Part shown: one piece after another, positions 51,859-61,534 of the stretch
How the letters are laid out: every line of letters starts with the position of its first letter
Position numbering within the stretch: position 1 is the stretch's first letter
The notes under the pieces: generated by a model
Databases searched by the model: none
What the model was told of the DNA's origin: nothing
Seen by the model: only the letters and a program-made list of their open reading frames with translations
Program-made: the position numbers and the translations under genes
NCBI RefSeq assembly: GCF_011617245.1
Contig: NZ_CP050152.1
Span: 496,001-560,000 of the forward strand
Length of the DNA: 64,000 bases
DNA from: Brevibacterium atlanticum
GTDB lineage: Bacteria; Actinomycetota; Actinomycetes; Actinomycetales; Brevibacteriaceae
Direction: 5' to 3'

Positions 51859-52209
51859 TCACGCTTCGAGCGGAACCACCTCGGTGACGATACCTATCGG
51901 AAGCGCGCCGCCGTAGATATGCGGAAACGCTTCACTGTCGAGATCATCAGGATCGACCTGTTCGTCGACGACGTGGAGTGCCGCACTCGACAGGGAACCC
52001 TCGTCGATGTCGAGCAGAACGAGTGGTGCGTTCACCTGTGCGTAGTGCGCACCGAGAACCGTTCGCACCTGCTCGATCCCGCGACTGCAATGAATGAAAC
52101 CGACCTCGCCGACCGAGGCGCCGATCGTGGATCGATCATATGACCCAATGCGCTGCGCTTCGTCCCACTCCGATGCCAGCGCGATGTGGAAGAGCCGATG
52201 GTCGCTCAT
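51859..52209 (-). CDS. DUF952 family protein
   Basis: 116 residues starting MSDHRLFHIALASEWDEAQRIGSYDRSTIG, with EVGFIHCSRGIEQ and a C-terminal FPHIYGGALPIGIVTEVVPL, the DUF952 pattern (a small ADP-ribosyl-transferase-like fold; function unknown). GGAGG lies upstream of ATG 52209; the open frame beyond it is antisense to the helicase gene and not coding. Confidence 0.82.
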   Translation of the reverse strand: MSDHRLFHIALASEWDEAQRIGSYDRSTIGASVGEVGFIHCSRGIEQVRTVLGAHYAQVNAPLVLLDIDEGSLSSAALHVVDEQVDPDDLDSEAFPHIYGGALPIGIVTEVVPLEA

Positions 52210-52371
52210 GGAGAACCTTTCCTCCCGGCAAAAAATCTGCCCAGAAACCTTGATAAAAATCGGTTGATCTATCTCCATTGTGCGCCGCACCGGCGGTTCA
52301 GTACGCTGACTGGGCTCCGGCCGTCGGCCCGGTACACCTGCCGACCATGTCTTCCAGTTGCAGGAGATCGC

Positions 52372-54408
52372 TTGCCCCTCGATTCGACCCCACCGACCAT
52401 CCACCTGACCTTCATCCCCTCCGAACACGGATTCGCCTGGTGGGGCGGACCCGATATCGCCGCCCACCTCGCCGAGGTTGGTCTTCCCTCCGGACGGGAG
52501 GCCACCGTCCGTCTGGCTCAGCCCGAAGGCGACCGGGTGATCGCCGCCGATGTCGGGGTCACGATCACCGACCTCGTGCCCTCGGTTCGGGCGCTCGCCG
52601 AGTCGGTCACCTCGCCGAGGTGGTTCGCCGATTCCGCTCGAGTCTGGAGTGACCTCTGTGCGGAGTTCGCCGGTCCATCCCGAAGTGAGGACTCCGAGCG
52701 CGCCGAGACCTCTGACCTCGTCATCGAGTCCGCCATCGACCGCCTGCCGCCTGCCGGGCATGCCGTCCTCAATGATGCCGAAACGGCGATGATGTCCCCA
52801 CAGGCACTGGTCGGCAGGCTGAGGTCTGCTCTGCAGACCGAGGACTCACTCGTCGGAGTCGACGCAGTTCTGCGGCCCTACCAAGCCCACGGAATCACCT
52901 GGCTGCGAGAGCGATCCAGCGAATCCTCGGGGGCGATCCTCGCCGATGAGATGGGGCTGGGCAAGACGATCCAAGCCATCGGCCTCCTCGCCACCAGCGC
53001 AACCGAGCGGCCGCACCTCGTTGTGGCACCCACCTCGGTGGTGGGGAACTGGAAGCGGGAGCTCGAACGCTTCGCGCCGCAGATCCCCGTCATCGTCCAC
53101 CATGGAGCCGACCGTTCCCTCCCGAACGACATGGCGTCCGGGACGGTTGTGCTCACGAGCTATCCGTTGCTGCGCGCCGACGACGTGCTCATGGAATCCG
53201 AATGGGCCGTCGTGGTCTTCGACGAGGCCCAGCAGGTGAAGAATCCCCGGTCTCAGCTGGCCAGGGCTGCGCGAGACCTTCGTGCCCGGTCGAAGATTGC
53301 GATGACCGGAACCCCGGTTGAGAACAACCTCGACGAACTGTGGTCGATCTTCTCCGTGGTCAATCCGCATCTGCTCGGCAACCGACGACGGTTCCGACAG
53401 CGGTTCATCGTCCCGATCACCCAGAGGCGGTCCGAAGCGGCGGCGACCACGCTGAGCGCCCTCATCGAACCTCACCTGCTGCGCCGGACGAAGGACGTCG
53501 TCGCCGACGAGCTTCCCCCGCGCATCGACACCTCGGTGGTCTGTGGTCTCACCGCGGAACAGGCCCGGTTGTATCGGCGGGCGGTCGACCAGGCGTTCGA
53601 TGACGGGTTCGGTTCGGGGTTCGGCCGCAACGGCCGGGTCCTGGCGCTGGTCACCGCTCTCAAGCAGATCTGCAATCACCCGGCTCAGTTCCTCGGCGAG
53701 GAAGTCGGGGAGCTGGGCGGCGAGGAGGACGGCGCGGAAGCGGGTGAACGGTCCAGCGACAGGGCAGGTGGGCGGTCCGTCAAGGAGATCGGCGAGGAGG
53801 TCAGCGAGCAGTCTAACGGGCAGGCCGATGTGCAGACTGGCCGACAGATCGACAGGCGAGGGCGCTCGGGGAAGTTCGATCGCGCCTGCGAGATGCTCGC
53901 CGAGATCGTCGCTGCCGGTCGCCGTGCCCTGGTGTTCACTCAATACCGGGTGATGGGCGAGATCCTCGCCGAGGCGATCGCCGAATCGACTGGGTGTGCC
54001 TCGATCCCCTTCCTTCACGGAGGGCTGTCGGCAGCAAAGAGAGACGCCATGGTTCGGGAGTTCCAGGAGGATGATGATGCGCCGCCGGTGCTCATCCTCA
54101 GTCTTCGGGCGGCCGGGTTCGGGCTCAATCTCACCAGAGCCTCGCACGTCATCCACTTCGATCGCTGGTGGAACCCTGCGGTGGAAGAGCAGGCCACAGC
54201 GCGCGCCCACCGGATCGGGCAGCGGGAGACGCTCGAAGTCCACACCCTCATCACTGAGGGCACCATCGAAGATCACATCGACCGCATGCACAACCGGAAG
54301 CAGGGTATGGCGAACCTTGTCACCGGCGATGCCGTAGCAGCCCTCGCCGCACTGCCGGATGAGGAGCTGCGGGATCTCTTCACCCTCGACGCGAAGGAGA
54401 TGAACTGA
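52372..54408 (+). CDS. SNF2-family DEAD-like helicase/ATPase
   Basis: 678 residues. The start is TTG 52372, 5 bases after GGAG; the frame is open further upstream but overlaps DUF952. Motif I is DEMGLGKTIQ (192-201), motif II is DEAQ (about 284) rather than DEAH, then GTPVENNLDELWS, HGGLSAAKRD, GLNLTRASHVIHFDRWWNP and QATARAHRIGQ. A Glu/Gly/Gln-rich stretch (about 444-498) lies between the two helicase lobes. The stop overlaps the SWIM gene start by one base (TGATG). SNF2 with SWIM partner suggests DNA or RNA remodelling, possibly defence or repair. Confidence 0.92.
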   Translation: MPLDSTPPTIHLTFIPSEHGFAWWGGPDIAAHLAEVGLPSGREATVRLAQPEGDRVIAADVGVTITDLVPSVRALAESVTSPRWFADSARVWSDLCAEFAGPSRSEDSERAETSDLVIESAIDRLPPAGHAVLNDAETAMMSPQALVGRLRSALQTEDSLVGVDAVLRPYQAHGITWLRERSSESSGAILADEMGLGKTIQAIGLLATSATERPHLVVAPTSVVGNWKRELERFAPQIPVIVHHGADRSLPNDMASGTVVLTSYPLLRADDVLMESEWAVVVFDEAQQVKNPRSQLARAARDLRARSKIAMTGTPVENNLDELWSIFSVVNPHLLGNRRRFRQRFIVPITQRRSEAAATTLSALIEPHLLRRTKDVVADELPPRIDTSVVCGLTAEQARLYRRAVDQAFDDGFGSGFGRNGRVLALVTALKQICNHPAQFLGEEVGELGGEEDGAEAGERSSDRAGGRSVKEIGEEVSEQSNGQADVQTGRQIDRRGRSGKFDRACEMLAEIVAAGRRALVFTQYRVMGEILAEAIAESTGCASIPFLHGGLSAAKRDAMVREFQEDDDAPPVLILSLRAAGFGLNLTRASHVIHFDRWWNPAVEEQATARAHRIGQRETLEVHTLITEGTIEDHIDRMHNRKQGMANLVTGDAVAALAALPDEELRDLFTLDAKEMN

Positions 54409-54956
54409 TGGCCGGAGTGGAGTTCGGAATGACACTGTGGGGTCGGGCATGGCTGCGGGTCGTCGAACCGATCAGTGCCGCCCCCAACCCGAAGCTGCCC
54501 AATGCCCGCCGTCTGGCGCGCAGTCTCGATGACGACCTGAGAATCGAGCCGGGTCGGATCACGGCTGCGTTCGATGCCGATCGGGTCGAGGTCGAGGTGC
54601 CGTTGTGGACCGACGCTGAGCGGGCCGTCATCGACAGGATGGTGAGTTCGTCGGAAGCGCCCGCCTCGGCGGGGGATCTGCCCGATGAGCTGGTCGGAGA
54701 GCTGAAGTCGGCAGGCGTCGAGGTGGCGTGCGCACTCGAAAGGCTGCAGACGACCTGCTCGTGCCGCTCACGCGCGGAGAACTGCGTCCATGTGCTGGCC
54801 GCGATCTACGCGGCGGTGCTGCTCATCGACCAGCAGCCGACCCGTGCCGTGGATCTGCGGTCGCCGAGGCGGCAGAGAGTGGAGGCCCTCATCGACCCGG
54901 ATTGGATCGCCCTCGGCGACGTCGATGCGGACCATTTCTACGCACTGCCTCGGTGA
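54408..54956 (+). CDS. SWIM zinc-finger protein, partner of the SNF2 ATPase
   Basis: 182 residues with the SWIM motif CSCRSRAENCVHVLA (CxC-x-CxH) near residue 122, a zinc site for nucleic acid or protein binding. The N-terminus MAGVEFGMTLWGRAWLRVVE resembles SWIM proteins that pair with SNF2 helicases. Overlaps the helicase stop by one base, so both are translated together and likely form a complex. Confidence 0.85.
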   Translation: MAGVEFGMTLWGRAWLRVVEPISAAPNPKLPNARRLARSLDDDLRIEPGRITAAFDADRVEVEVPLWTDAERAVIDRMVSSSEAPASAGDLPDELVGELKSAGVEVACALERLQTTCSCRSRAENCVHVLAAIYAAVLLIDQQPTRAVDLRSPRRQRVEALIDPDWIALGDVDADHFYALPR

Positions 54957-55072
54957 CGTTTCGTTGCTCTGAGCCCGATTTTCGGATGCGATGACCGGCT
55001 TCGTGCCGGAGTGATCTGTTCACACGCGGCTGCTCCGAATTGCGCCTCGGCGGAATCGGTCGGTTGGGAGTT

Positions 55073-55137
55073 GAATGTTTGGTCGATCCGACGCAGTTCC
55101 GGCGCGGCTGAGACGCCGCGGATCGACCAAACAATTC
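55073..55137. repeat. Inverted repeat between SWIM and DNA methyltransferase genes
   Basis: GAATGTTTGGTCGATCCG (55073-55090) is mirrored by CGGATCGACCAAACAATTC (55119-55137) with one base inserted, around a 28-base spacer containing GC-rich sequence. In the 203-base gap between two convergent genes; terminator or a third type of palindromic element. Confidence 0.75.
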
Positions 55138-55159
55138 AGCAGCGGATGGGTGTGGTGCT

Positions 55160-56527
55160 CTATTCGACGACCTCGACCTCGGTGAAATCAAGACCGGGGG
55201 AGTGGACCTCGGCGGCGCGGCGGATGCGTTCGGCGGTGAGCTCGCTGATCGTCGGGAACTCTGCCTCGGTCCCGGGCCGCCCGTCACCCGCGTCGCCCCC
55301 GACCTCGCCATCCGTGGCAGCGTTGCCCCCAGCGGTGGCATCATCGCCCCCGACGCCCGCTCCACCCGCGCCACCCGCAGCCATCACGGCCTGCGCGTTC
55401 TTCGACCGCAGCGGCTCCGGGGTCTGGACGAGCACGAACGACCGCGAACCCTCGTCGCGTATGTTCGCCTCCATCACCGCCTGCGCTGTGGTTCCGGAGC
55501 CGGCGAAGAAGTCGAGCACGATGGCGTCGGGGTCGAAGAAGGTCTGTGAGTCCACGAGTGCCTTGACCAGCTCCACGGGCTTCGGATAGCTGAACACCCC
55601 GCCGAGTCCCAAGGGGTCCAGATCGTTCTGCCCGCCGAGTGCCTTGATAATCGAGTACATCTTCGAACTCGCCGTCTCCGCCGGGGTCACCCGCACCACC
55701 GCATGCTTGCCGTCCGAGCCCCAGGGCCGCAGGATGTACTCACCCGTCGCCAGCTTCGCGTCCACCTCGGCGAGTTTCTTCGCCCCTTTCACCGACAGGA
55801 TGTCCTCGTACATCAGCCGCCGTTCGGACCCGCGCGCGTACCGGCCGAATCCGGCGCGCAGCACATCGGTCTCCACGAGCATCCGACGCCCGTCGATGAT
55901 CTCGAGCTTCGCCGGCGACTTCTTCTCCGTGAGGAACGGGCCCACGCGGTCGGCATCCCGCCCCCACACGTGGATGTAATCATGCCCGCGGACGAATGAG
56001 CGCGCATTGCCCCCGCCTTTCGCGCGCTGGTGGATGAGCGTGCCCAGCGAATTGTCCTCGCCGAAGATCTCGTGCCCGAGCAGCTGCGCCCACGCGCTCT
56101 CCCGGTCATCGAGATGGAGGAAGAGCACCCCGTCCTCGCGCATGAGCTCGCGAGCCAGCAGCAGCCTCGGCGCCATGAAGGACAGCCAACTGTCGTGATC
56201 GTGCCCATGATCCTTGTACGTATGCGCATTGCCCGTGTTGTACGGCGGATCGATGTAGACGACCTTGACCCGCCCGCGATGCGTGGCGAGCAGCGCCGTG
56301 AGGGCGGGCAGATTGTCCCCGACGACGAGCAGATTCTCACGCGGGTCCGGGGTCCGCGGTGATCCGTCGCCGTCCTTCAGGTGCGGACCGTGGGCACCCT
56401 CGCCGAGGTGGGGGCTGGGATCCCCGTCAGGCCCACCGAAGCGAGGGCCGGGAATCGCTTGGTCGATGAGGCGACGACCGAGAGCGAAGGCGGCGGCCTT
56501 GCCCGGCCATTGCAAGACGGTCGTCAT
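55160..56527 (-). CDS. Orphan adenine-specific DNA methyltransferase (beta class)
   Basis: 455 residues. Motif IV is VVYIDPPYNTGN (Asp93-Tyr96) and lies before motif I, VLDFFAGSGTTAQAV (about 338-352), the order of beta-class N6-adenine/N4-cytosine enzymes such as type III Mod. A Gly-rich insert (about residues 380-420) sits in the C-terminal part. No restriction or specificity subunit is adjacent, so it is an orphan here; recognition sequence unknown. Divergent from the LhgO-like gene with 37 bases between the starts. Confidence 0.88.
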   Translation of the reverse strand: MTTVLQWPGKAAAFALGRRLIDQAIPGPRFGGPDGDPSPHLGEGAHGPHLKDGDGSPRTPDPRENLLVVGDNLPALTALLATHRGRVKVVYIDPPYNTGNAHTYKDHGHDHDSWLSFMAPRLLLARELMREDGVLFLHLDDRESAWAQLLGHEIFGEDNSLGTLIHQRAKGGGNARSFVRGHDYIHVWGRDADRVGPFLTEKKSPAKLEIIDGRRMLVETDVLRAGFGRYARGSERRLMYEDILSVKGAKKLAEVDAKLATGEYILRPWGSDGKHAVVRVTPAETASSKMYSIIKALGGQNDLDPLGLGGVFSYPKPVELVKALVDSQTFFDPDAIVLDFFAGSGTTAQAVMEANIRDEGSRSFVLVQTPEPLRSKNAQAVMAAGGAGGAGVGGDDATAGGNAATDGEVGGDAGDGRPGTEAEFPTISELTAERIRRAAEVHSPGLDFTEVEVVE

Positions 56528-56564
56528 CCTTCTCCTTCATCCCGAACGGTGCCAAGATTGCTGT

Positions 56565-58259
56565 ATGAGTATTTCACGAGTGGCCGTCGTCGGTGCCGGA
56601 CTCCTCGGTCTCACCGCCGCCCGCGAGATCACCCAGCGACTTCCCGACGCCGAGGTCACGGTCTTCGACAAGGCCGATGGCGTCGCCGCCCATCAGAGCG
56701 GTCACACCTCCGGCATCGTCGATTCCGGGCTCGAGCAGATCCCCGGCTCCGAGGCGGCAGAGCTCGCCCGCCGAGGCGTGGAGAGGCTCGTGCCCTATAT
56801 GGCCGAGAACGGAGTGCCCTACCGCGAATGCGGGCAGCTCCTCGTCGCCCAGAACACTGATGAGGCCGAGCGGCTCGAAGAGCTCTTCACCCGAGCCAAG
56901 GACAATGAGGTTCCCGGTGCCCGGCTGCTCGACCGCCGCGAGATCGCGACGGTCGAACCTGCGGCCCGAGGCGTGCTCGGACTGTTCGCGCCCCATGCCG
57001 CGGTCGCCGATTTCGCCGCACTCACCGAGGCGCTCGCCGCCGACGTCCGCGCCGCCGGCGGCGCGATCCGACTGAGCACCGAGGTGACTGATTTCGACGC
57101 CATGAGCAACGAGGTCCGCCTGCGCGGACGTGTGGTTGAACCGGGAGCGCGAGACGGACGCGGTGCTGAAGACGACGCCGGTGGTGCGGGAGATTCGCAC
57201 GAGGGAAACACCGGAGACGCCGATCGTGGTGGTCGTGCTGGTGGCTCGAGCGGTTCGGACAACTCTGGTGAGGACGGCATCGATGATCAGGTCTATGACC
57301 GTCCCCGCACCTACCGCGGCAGTGAGAGTCGGGAACCGGTCATCGGCATCGGCGATGAGCTGCGCAGCCGCTTCGGCGAACAGGACTGGTTCAGACAGGC
57401 CGAATCGACGATCGGCGAGTGGGCCGAGAGGCTCTCGAGCTCATGGTCGCGCGGTTCGGACACTCACGGTACGGACGCGCGCGGCTCGGGTCGCGATTCT
57501 GATCGCGCCTCGGGGAACGAGCGTGGCGCGGCCGCAGGCGCACCCGCCGAAGAGGTGCTGGGTTCCTTCGACATCGTCATCGTCTGCGCGGGCCTGCAGG
57601 CCGATCGTCTCGCAGTCGCCGCCGGATTCGATGAGCGGCCGCGCATCGTGCCCTTCACCTGCGACTACTACACCGCTCAGGCATCGGGAACCGGGCGGCC
57701 CTCCGGCCCCGAGTCGACATCGGGCACCGGGCCGACATCAGGCACAGCAGAGGTCCGCGGCATCATCGGCACCGTCCCCGACCCGAATGCGCCCTTCGCT
57801 GAGACCTCGATCATCCGCGGACTCGGACACTCCCTCACCATCGGACCGAATACCTTCGTCGCCCTCGGCCGAGAGTCCTACGCGCGGCGCGGGTTCGACC
57901 TCGGCGACATCGGCTCGACCGCGCGATTCAAGGGATTCTGGAAGTTCGCCGCCCAGACCGCGAAGACCGCGGCCAAGGGAGTGAAGACCGTGGTCAGCAA
58001 GTCCGCCTTCATCGACGAGGTGCGCAGAATCGTCCCCGAACTCGATGCCGACACCGTCAACGCAGGCACGCGCGGAGTCCGGGCGCAGGCGATGAACGAC
58101 GACGGTGAGCTCGTCGACGATCTCACCGTGACCCGGCGCGGCAGGCTGACCGTCGTCAGGGCCGTGCCGAAGTGGGGAGCCACCTCGGCGCTGGCCATCG
58201 CTGAGTCCGTCGTCGATCGGGCGTTGGAGGGCGGTCCCACCAGTTCCCCCGGTCGCTGA
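56565..58259 (+). CDS. FAD-dependent oxidoreductase, LhgO (L-2-hydroxyglutarate oxidase) type, with large insert
   Basis: 564 residues against about 400 for LhgO. FAD motif VAVVGAGLLGLTAAREI at the N-terminus; HQSGHTSGIVDSGL, VRGIIGTVPDPNAPF, GPNTFVALGRESYARRGFDLGDI, GVRAQAMNDDGELVDDL and a final GATSALAIAESV match LhgO proteins. A region of about 145 residues (188-330), Gly/Asp/Ser/Arg-rich, splits the FAD domain, and a smaller Gly/Ser/Thr run follows near 366-385. The flanks remain fully conserved, so the enzyme is probably active. Substrate is a 2-hydroxy acid by family. Confidence 0.82.
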   Translation: MSISRVAVVGAGLLGLTAAREITQRLPDAEVTVFDKADGVAAHQSGHTSGIVDSGLEQIPGSEAAELARRGVERLVPYMAENGVPYRECGQLLVAQNTDEAERLEELFTRAKDNEVPGARLLDRREIATVEPAARGVLGLFAPHAAVADFAALTEALAADVRAAGGAIRLSTEVTDFDAMSNEVRLRGRVVEPGARDGRGAEDDAGGAGDSHEGNTGDADRGGRAGGSSGSDNSGEDGIDDQVYDRPRTYRGSESREPVIGIGDELRSRFGEQDWFRQAESTIGEWAERLSSSWSRGSDTHGTDARGSGRDSDRASGNERGAAAGAPAEEVLGSFDIVIVCAGLQADRLAVAAGFDERPRIVPFTCDYYTAQASGTGRPSGPESTSGTGPTSGTAEVRGIIGTVPDPNAPFAETSIIRGLGHSLTIGPNTFVALGRESYARRGFDLGDIGSTARFKGFWKFAAQTAKTAAKGVKTVVSKSAFIDEVRRIVPELDADTVNAGTRGVRAQAMNDDGELVDDLTVTRRGRLTVVRAVPKWGATSALAIAESVVDRALEGGPTSSPGR

Positions 58260-58319
58260 GCGCTGCACTGACCCGGCCTCGGCGACTGTGGGGATTGCCA
58301 GCGGCATCCACCGCCTCTC

Positions 58320-59771
58320 TCACTCGGAGTGACGTTCGAGGAATTCGTAGACCTCGGTGTCGTCGACGCCGGGCACTGCTCCCGGAGGGACCGCGGCCAG
58401 CAGGGAGGCGTGCATGCGCGCCGACGGCAGCGACTTCTCCTCCCACTTCTCGGCAAGGTCCCCCGGCGCCTGCCGGCAGCACGACGGGTCGGGGCATTCC
58501 GACCGTGAGCGGATGGTCGATTCGCGGCCCTCGAACCAGCGGACATGGGCGAAGGGAACGCCGACGCTGATCGCATAGTCGCCGCCGGGCAGGACGCGGG
58601 CGGTGCACCAGAACGACCCCTGCGGAGTGTCGGTGTACTGGTAGTAGGGGCTGAAGCGGTCGGCGACGCGGAAGACTGTGCGCGAGGTGAAGCGCTTGCA
58701 CGCGAACTGGCCCTCGATCGCACCGAGCGGGTCGGTCGGGAAGGGCAGACCGTCGTTCGAGTACGCCTTGTGGATGGTCCCCGAGTTGTGCACCTTCATG
58801 AAGTGCACGGGCAGACCCAGGTGCTCCGTGGCGAGGTTCGTGAACCGGTGCGCGGCCATCTCGTAGCCGACGCCGAACATATCGCGCAGGTGCTCGACCG
58901 AGAGCACGCGCTTCTTCTTCTCCTCCACGAGCATCGGCACCGCCGAGCGCTCGGGCAGGAGGATCGCCGCGGCCAGATAGTTCGCCTCGACGCGCTGTTG
59001 GAGGAACTCGTGGAAATCCTTCGGCGAATCGTAGCCGAGCACATGCGGGGCCAGACTCATGAGCAGATGGGAGCGCGGATCGAAGGCGGCATCCGTGTTC
59101 GGCAGGTAGAGGCGCTTGTTCTCCGTGTCCGAGATCGACCGGGTCGATTCCGGCAGGTCCGAGACGTAGTGGAGGCTGAACCCGAGCTTCTCCGCGATGA
59201 GCGCCGTCTGTCGCTGTGAGACCGTGCCCGATTCGTAGCCGACGAGGTCGAGCAACTCTGTGGCAGTGGCCTCGAGATCGGCGAAGTAGTTGTTCTTCTC
59301 CTTCATCCGATCCCGCAGCTCACGGTTCGCGCGCCTGGCCTCCTCAGGAGTCGCGGCACGGCGTTCGAGGACCTCGCCGAGCTGTCGCTGGAGACCCACG
59401 ATCGCCTCGAGGGCATCGGCAGGCAGCGACTTGATCCGCACCTGCGGCAGCCCCAGCGACGAGTACATGGGGGAGGCCTGATTGCGTTCGGCTTCGAGCT
59501 CGAGCGCCTGACGTTCGTCGATCGGAGCGGGGTCGATGAGGTCGGCGACATCGGTCTTCAGCGCCTTCGCGATCGCGGCCAAGAGCGTGACAGAAGTTTC
59601 TCGCTTACCGTTCTCGATCGTCGAGATCTGCGAGGCCGCACGCCCCACTTCCTGCCCCAGCTCGCTGAGGGTCAGCCCGCGCTGTTTGCGAAAAAATCGG
59701 ATTCTTCTGCCGATGCTCAACGGATCGGTCTGCTGGCCTTCGGGTTCGACTTCCGCTTCGATGCTGATCAC
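58320..59771 (-). CDS. ramB: RamB-type regulator of acetate/glyoxylate metabolism
   Basis: 483 residues: an XRE helix-turn-helix at the N-terminus (IGRRIRFFRKQRGLTLSELGQEVGRAASQISTIENGKRETS), an ImmA/IrrE-like middle domain (HEFLQQRVEANYLAAAILLPE) and a C-terminal cysteine-bearing domain (SECPDPSCCRQA). In Corynebacterium and Mycobacterium RamB represses aceA and aceB; here it is divergent from aceA across 181 bases, which supports the same role. Start GTG 59771 with GGAGG upstream. AT-rich repeats of CGGAAAT lie in the gap near the regulator side. Confidence 0.9.
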   Translation of the reverse strand: MISIEAEVEPEGQQTDPLSIGRRIRFFRKQRGLTLSELGQEVGRAASQISTIENGKRETSVTLLAAIAKALKTDVADLIDPAPIDERQALELEAERNQASPMYSSLGLPQVRIKSLPADALEAIVGLQRQLGEVLERRAATPEEARRANRELRDRMKEKNNYFADLEATATELLDLVGYESGTVSQRQTALIAEKLGFSLHYVSDLPESTRSISDTENKRLYLPNTDAAFDPRSHLLMSLAPHVLGYDSPKDFHEFLQQRVEANYLAAAILLPERSAVPMLVEEKKKRVLSVEHLRDMFGVGYEMAAHRFTNLATEHLGLPVHFMKVHNSGTIHKAYSNDGLPFPTDPLGAIEGQFACKRFTSRTVFRVADRFSPYYQYTDTPQGSFWCTARVLPGGDYAISVGVPFAHVRWFEGRESTIRSRSECPDPSCCRQAPGDLAEKWEEKSLPSARMHASLLAAVPPGAVPGVDDTEVYEFLERHSE

Positions 59772-59952
59772 GGTGCCTCCAATCGCTTCTGTGCCTCAGT
59801 TCGCACGTTCGAAAATCAGTATGACAGAACACGGAAATTTCTGAAACCGGAAATATCGAGATTATTCACCCGAAAAAACTCTATCGGACCCCTTGCAGCC
59901 CCTCCAGACTGGATACATCAACAACCCCGAACGAACGAGAAAGTGAAGGACA

Positions 59953-61263
59953 ATGACTGAGAACACCACGCAGAGCAACTTGCACGATGCTGAAGCCATC
60001 CGCCGCGACTGGGCCACCAACGCCCGCTGGTCGGGAATCGCTCGTGACTACGAGCCCGAGGATGTCGTCAAACTGCGCGGTTCGCTGATCGAGGAGCACA
60101 CCCTGGCTCGCCACGGAGCCGAGCGCCTGTGGAACCAGATCACGGCCGGTGACATCCACTCCGGCGACTACGTCAACGCGCTCGGCGCGCTGACCGGCAA
60201 CCAGGCCGTCGAACAGGTCAAGGCCGGCCTCAACGCCATCTACCTCTCCGGTTGGCAGGTCGCCGCGGACGCGAACGCCGCCGGACAGACCTACCCCGAT
60301 CAGTCGATCTACCCGGCCAACTCGGTTCCGCAGGTCGTGCGTCGGATCAACAACGCGCTGATGCGCGCCGACCAGATCGAGACCTCGGAAGGCAACAAGC
60401 AGGTCGACGACTGGTTCGCTCCGATCGTCGCCGACGCGGAAGCAGGTTTCGGCGGTTCGATCAACGTCTACGAGCTCATGCGCTCGATGATCAACGCCGG
60501 CGCTGCCGGTGTCCACTTCGAGGATCAGCTCGGATCCGAGAAGAAGTGCGGCCACCTCGGCGGTAAAGTCCTCGTTCCGACTTCGCAGCACATCCGCACG
60601 CTCAACGCGGCTCGCCTCGCAGCCGACGTCGAGAACGTGCCCAGCCTCGTCATCGCCCGCACCGACGCCGAGGCGGCCACGCTGATGACCTCGGACATCG
60701 ACGAGCGCGATCAGAAGTTCGTCACCGGTGAGCGCACCTCGGAGGGCTTCTACAAGATCACGAACGGACTCGAAGCCGGCATCGCCCGCGGTCTGTCCTA
60801 CGCTCCGTACGCGGATCTGCTGTGGATGGAGACCTCGACTCCGGACCTCGAAGCTGCGAAGAAGTTCGCCGAGGCGATCCACGCCGAGTACCCGGACCAG
60901 ATGCTGTCCTACAACTGCTCGCCGTCGTTCAACTGGAAGAAGCACCTCGACGACGCCACGATCGCGAAGTTCCAGCGCGAGCTCGGTGCCATGGGATACA
61001 AGTTCCAGTTCATCACCCTGGCCGGCTTCCACGCCCTGAACTACTCGATGTTCGATCTCGCCCACGGCTACGCCCGCGAGCAGATGAAGGCCTACGTCGA
61101 GCTGCAGGAACGCGAGTTCGCTGCCGAGGACCGCGGCTACACCGCGACCCGCCACCAGCGCGAGGTCGGCACCGGCTACTTCGACCTGGTCTCGACGGCT
61201 CTCAACCCGGAGTCCTCGACCACCGCTCTGGCCGGATCGACCGAAACCGCTCAGTTCAGCTGA
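59953..61263 (+). CDS. aceA: Isocitrate lyase
   Basis: 436 residues; splits isocitrate to glyoxylate and succinate, the first step of the glyoxylate bypass for growth on C2 compounds and fatty acids. KKCGHLGGK holds the catalytic Cys199; [14 protein letters not shown] segment, [16 protein letters not shown] and [13 protein letters not shown] are conserved. AAGGAC lies upstream of ATG 59953. Followed by malate synthase on the same strand. Confidence 0.97.
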   Translation: MTENTTQSNLHDAEAIRRDWATNARWSGIARDYEPEDVVKLRGSLIEEHTLARHGAERLWNQITAGDIHSGDYVNALGALTGNQAVEQVKAGLNAIYLSGWQVAADANAAGQTYPDQSIYPANSVPQVVRRINNALMRADQIETSEGNKQVDDWFAPIVADAEAGFGGSINVYELMRSMINAGAAGVHFEDQLGSEKKCGHLGGKVLVPTSQHIRTLNAARLAADVENVPSLVIARTDAEAATLMTSDIDERDQKFVTGERTSEGFYKITNGLEAGIARGLSYAPYADLLWMETSTPDLEAAKKFAEAIHAEYPDQMLSYNCSPSFNWKKHLDDATIAKFQRELGAMGYKFQFITLAGFHALNYSMFDLAHGYAREQMKAYVELQEREFAAEDRGYTATRHQREVGTGYFDLVSTALNPESSTTALAGSTETAQFS

Positions 61264-61378
61264 GCAGATGAGGCCGCTGGCCCCGGGCAGACTTCCGGGG
61301 TTCGCGGAGCCCCGCCCACCCGGGCTCACGGGCCCGGGGGAGGCACCGGCCAACGGCCGCCACGAACCCGGCGCGGGT

Positions 61379-61410
61379 CGGCAATGTTTTCACGGGGTTT
61401 GCATTGCCGG
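61379..61410 (+). promoter_or_regulatory. Inverted repeat with TTTGCA core between aceA and aceB
   Basis: CGGCAATG (61379-61386) and CATTGCCG (61403-61410) enclose 16 bases; the right part contains TTTGCA, the core of RamB sites in Corynebacterium. It lies in the 271-base aceA-aceB gap, which otherwise holds GC-rich hairpins (CCCGGGC near 61320) and no gene. Candidate operator or processing site. Confidence 0.4.
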
Positions 61411-61534
61411 TCCGCGCCGTCACACCACAGATCGAACAACCCCGCCAGGCGTCACGCGCCTCCACCAACAGCACCACCACCATCGCCACCATCGCACCAT
61501 CCAGGCAGCCACTACGACGGGTGAGGAGAAGCCC

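Noticed and set aside
52186..52371. Upstream 62-codon extension of the SNF2 gene
   Set aside because: It is antisense to the DUF952 start and lacks helicase similarity; TTG 52372 has GGAG at 5 bases.
61300..61345. CCCGGGC hairpin after aceA as an intrinsic terminator
   Set aside because: No U-run follows, and aceB lies on the same strand; at most it reduces read-through.
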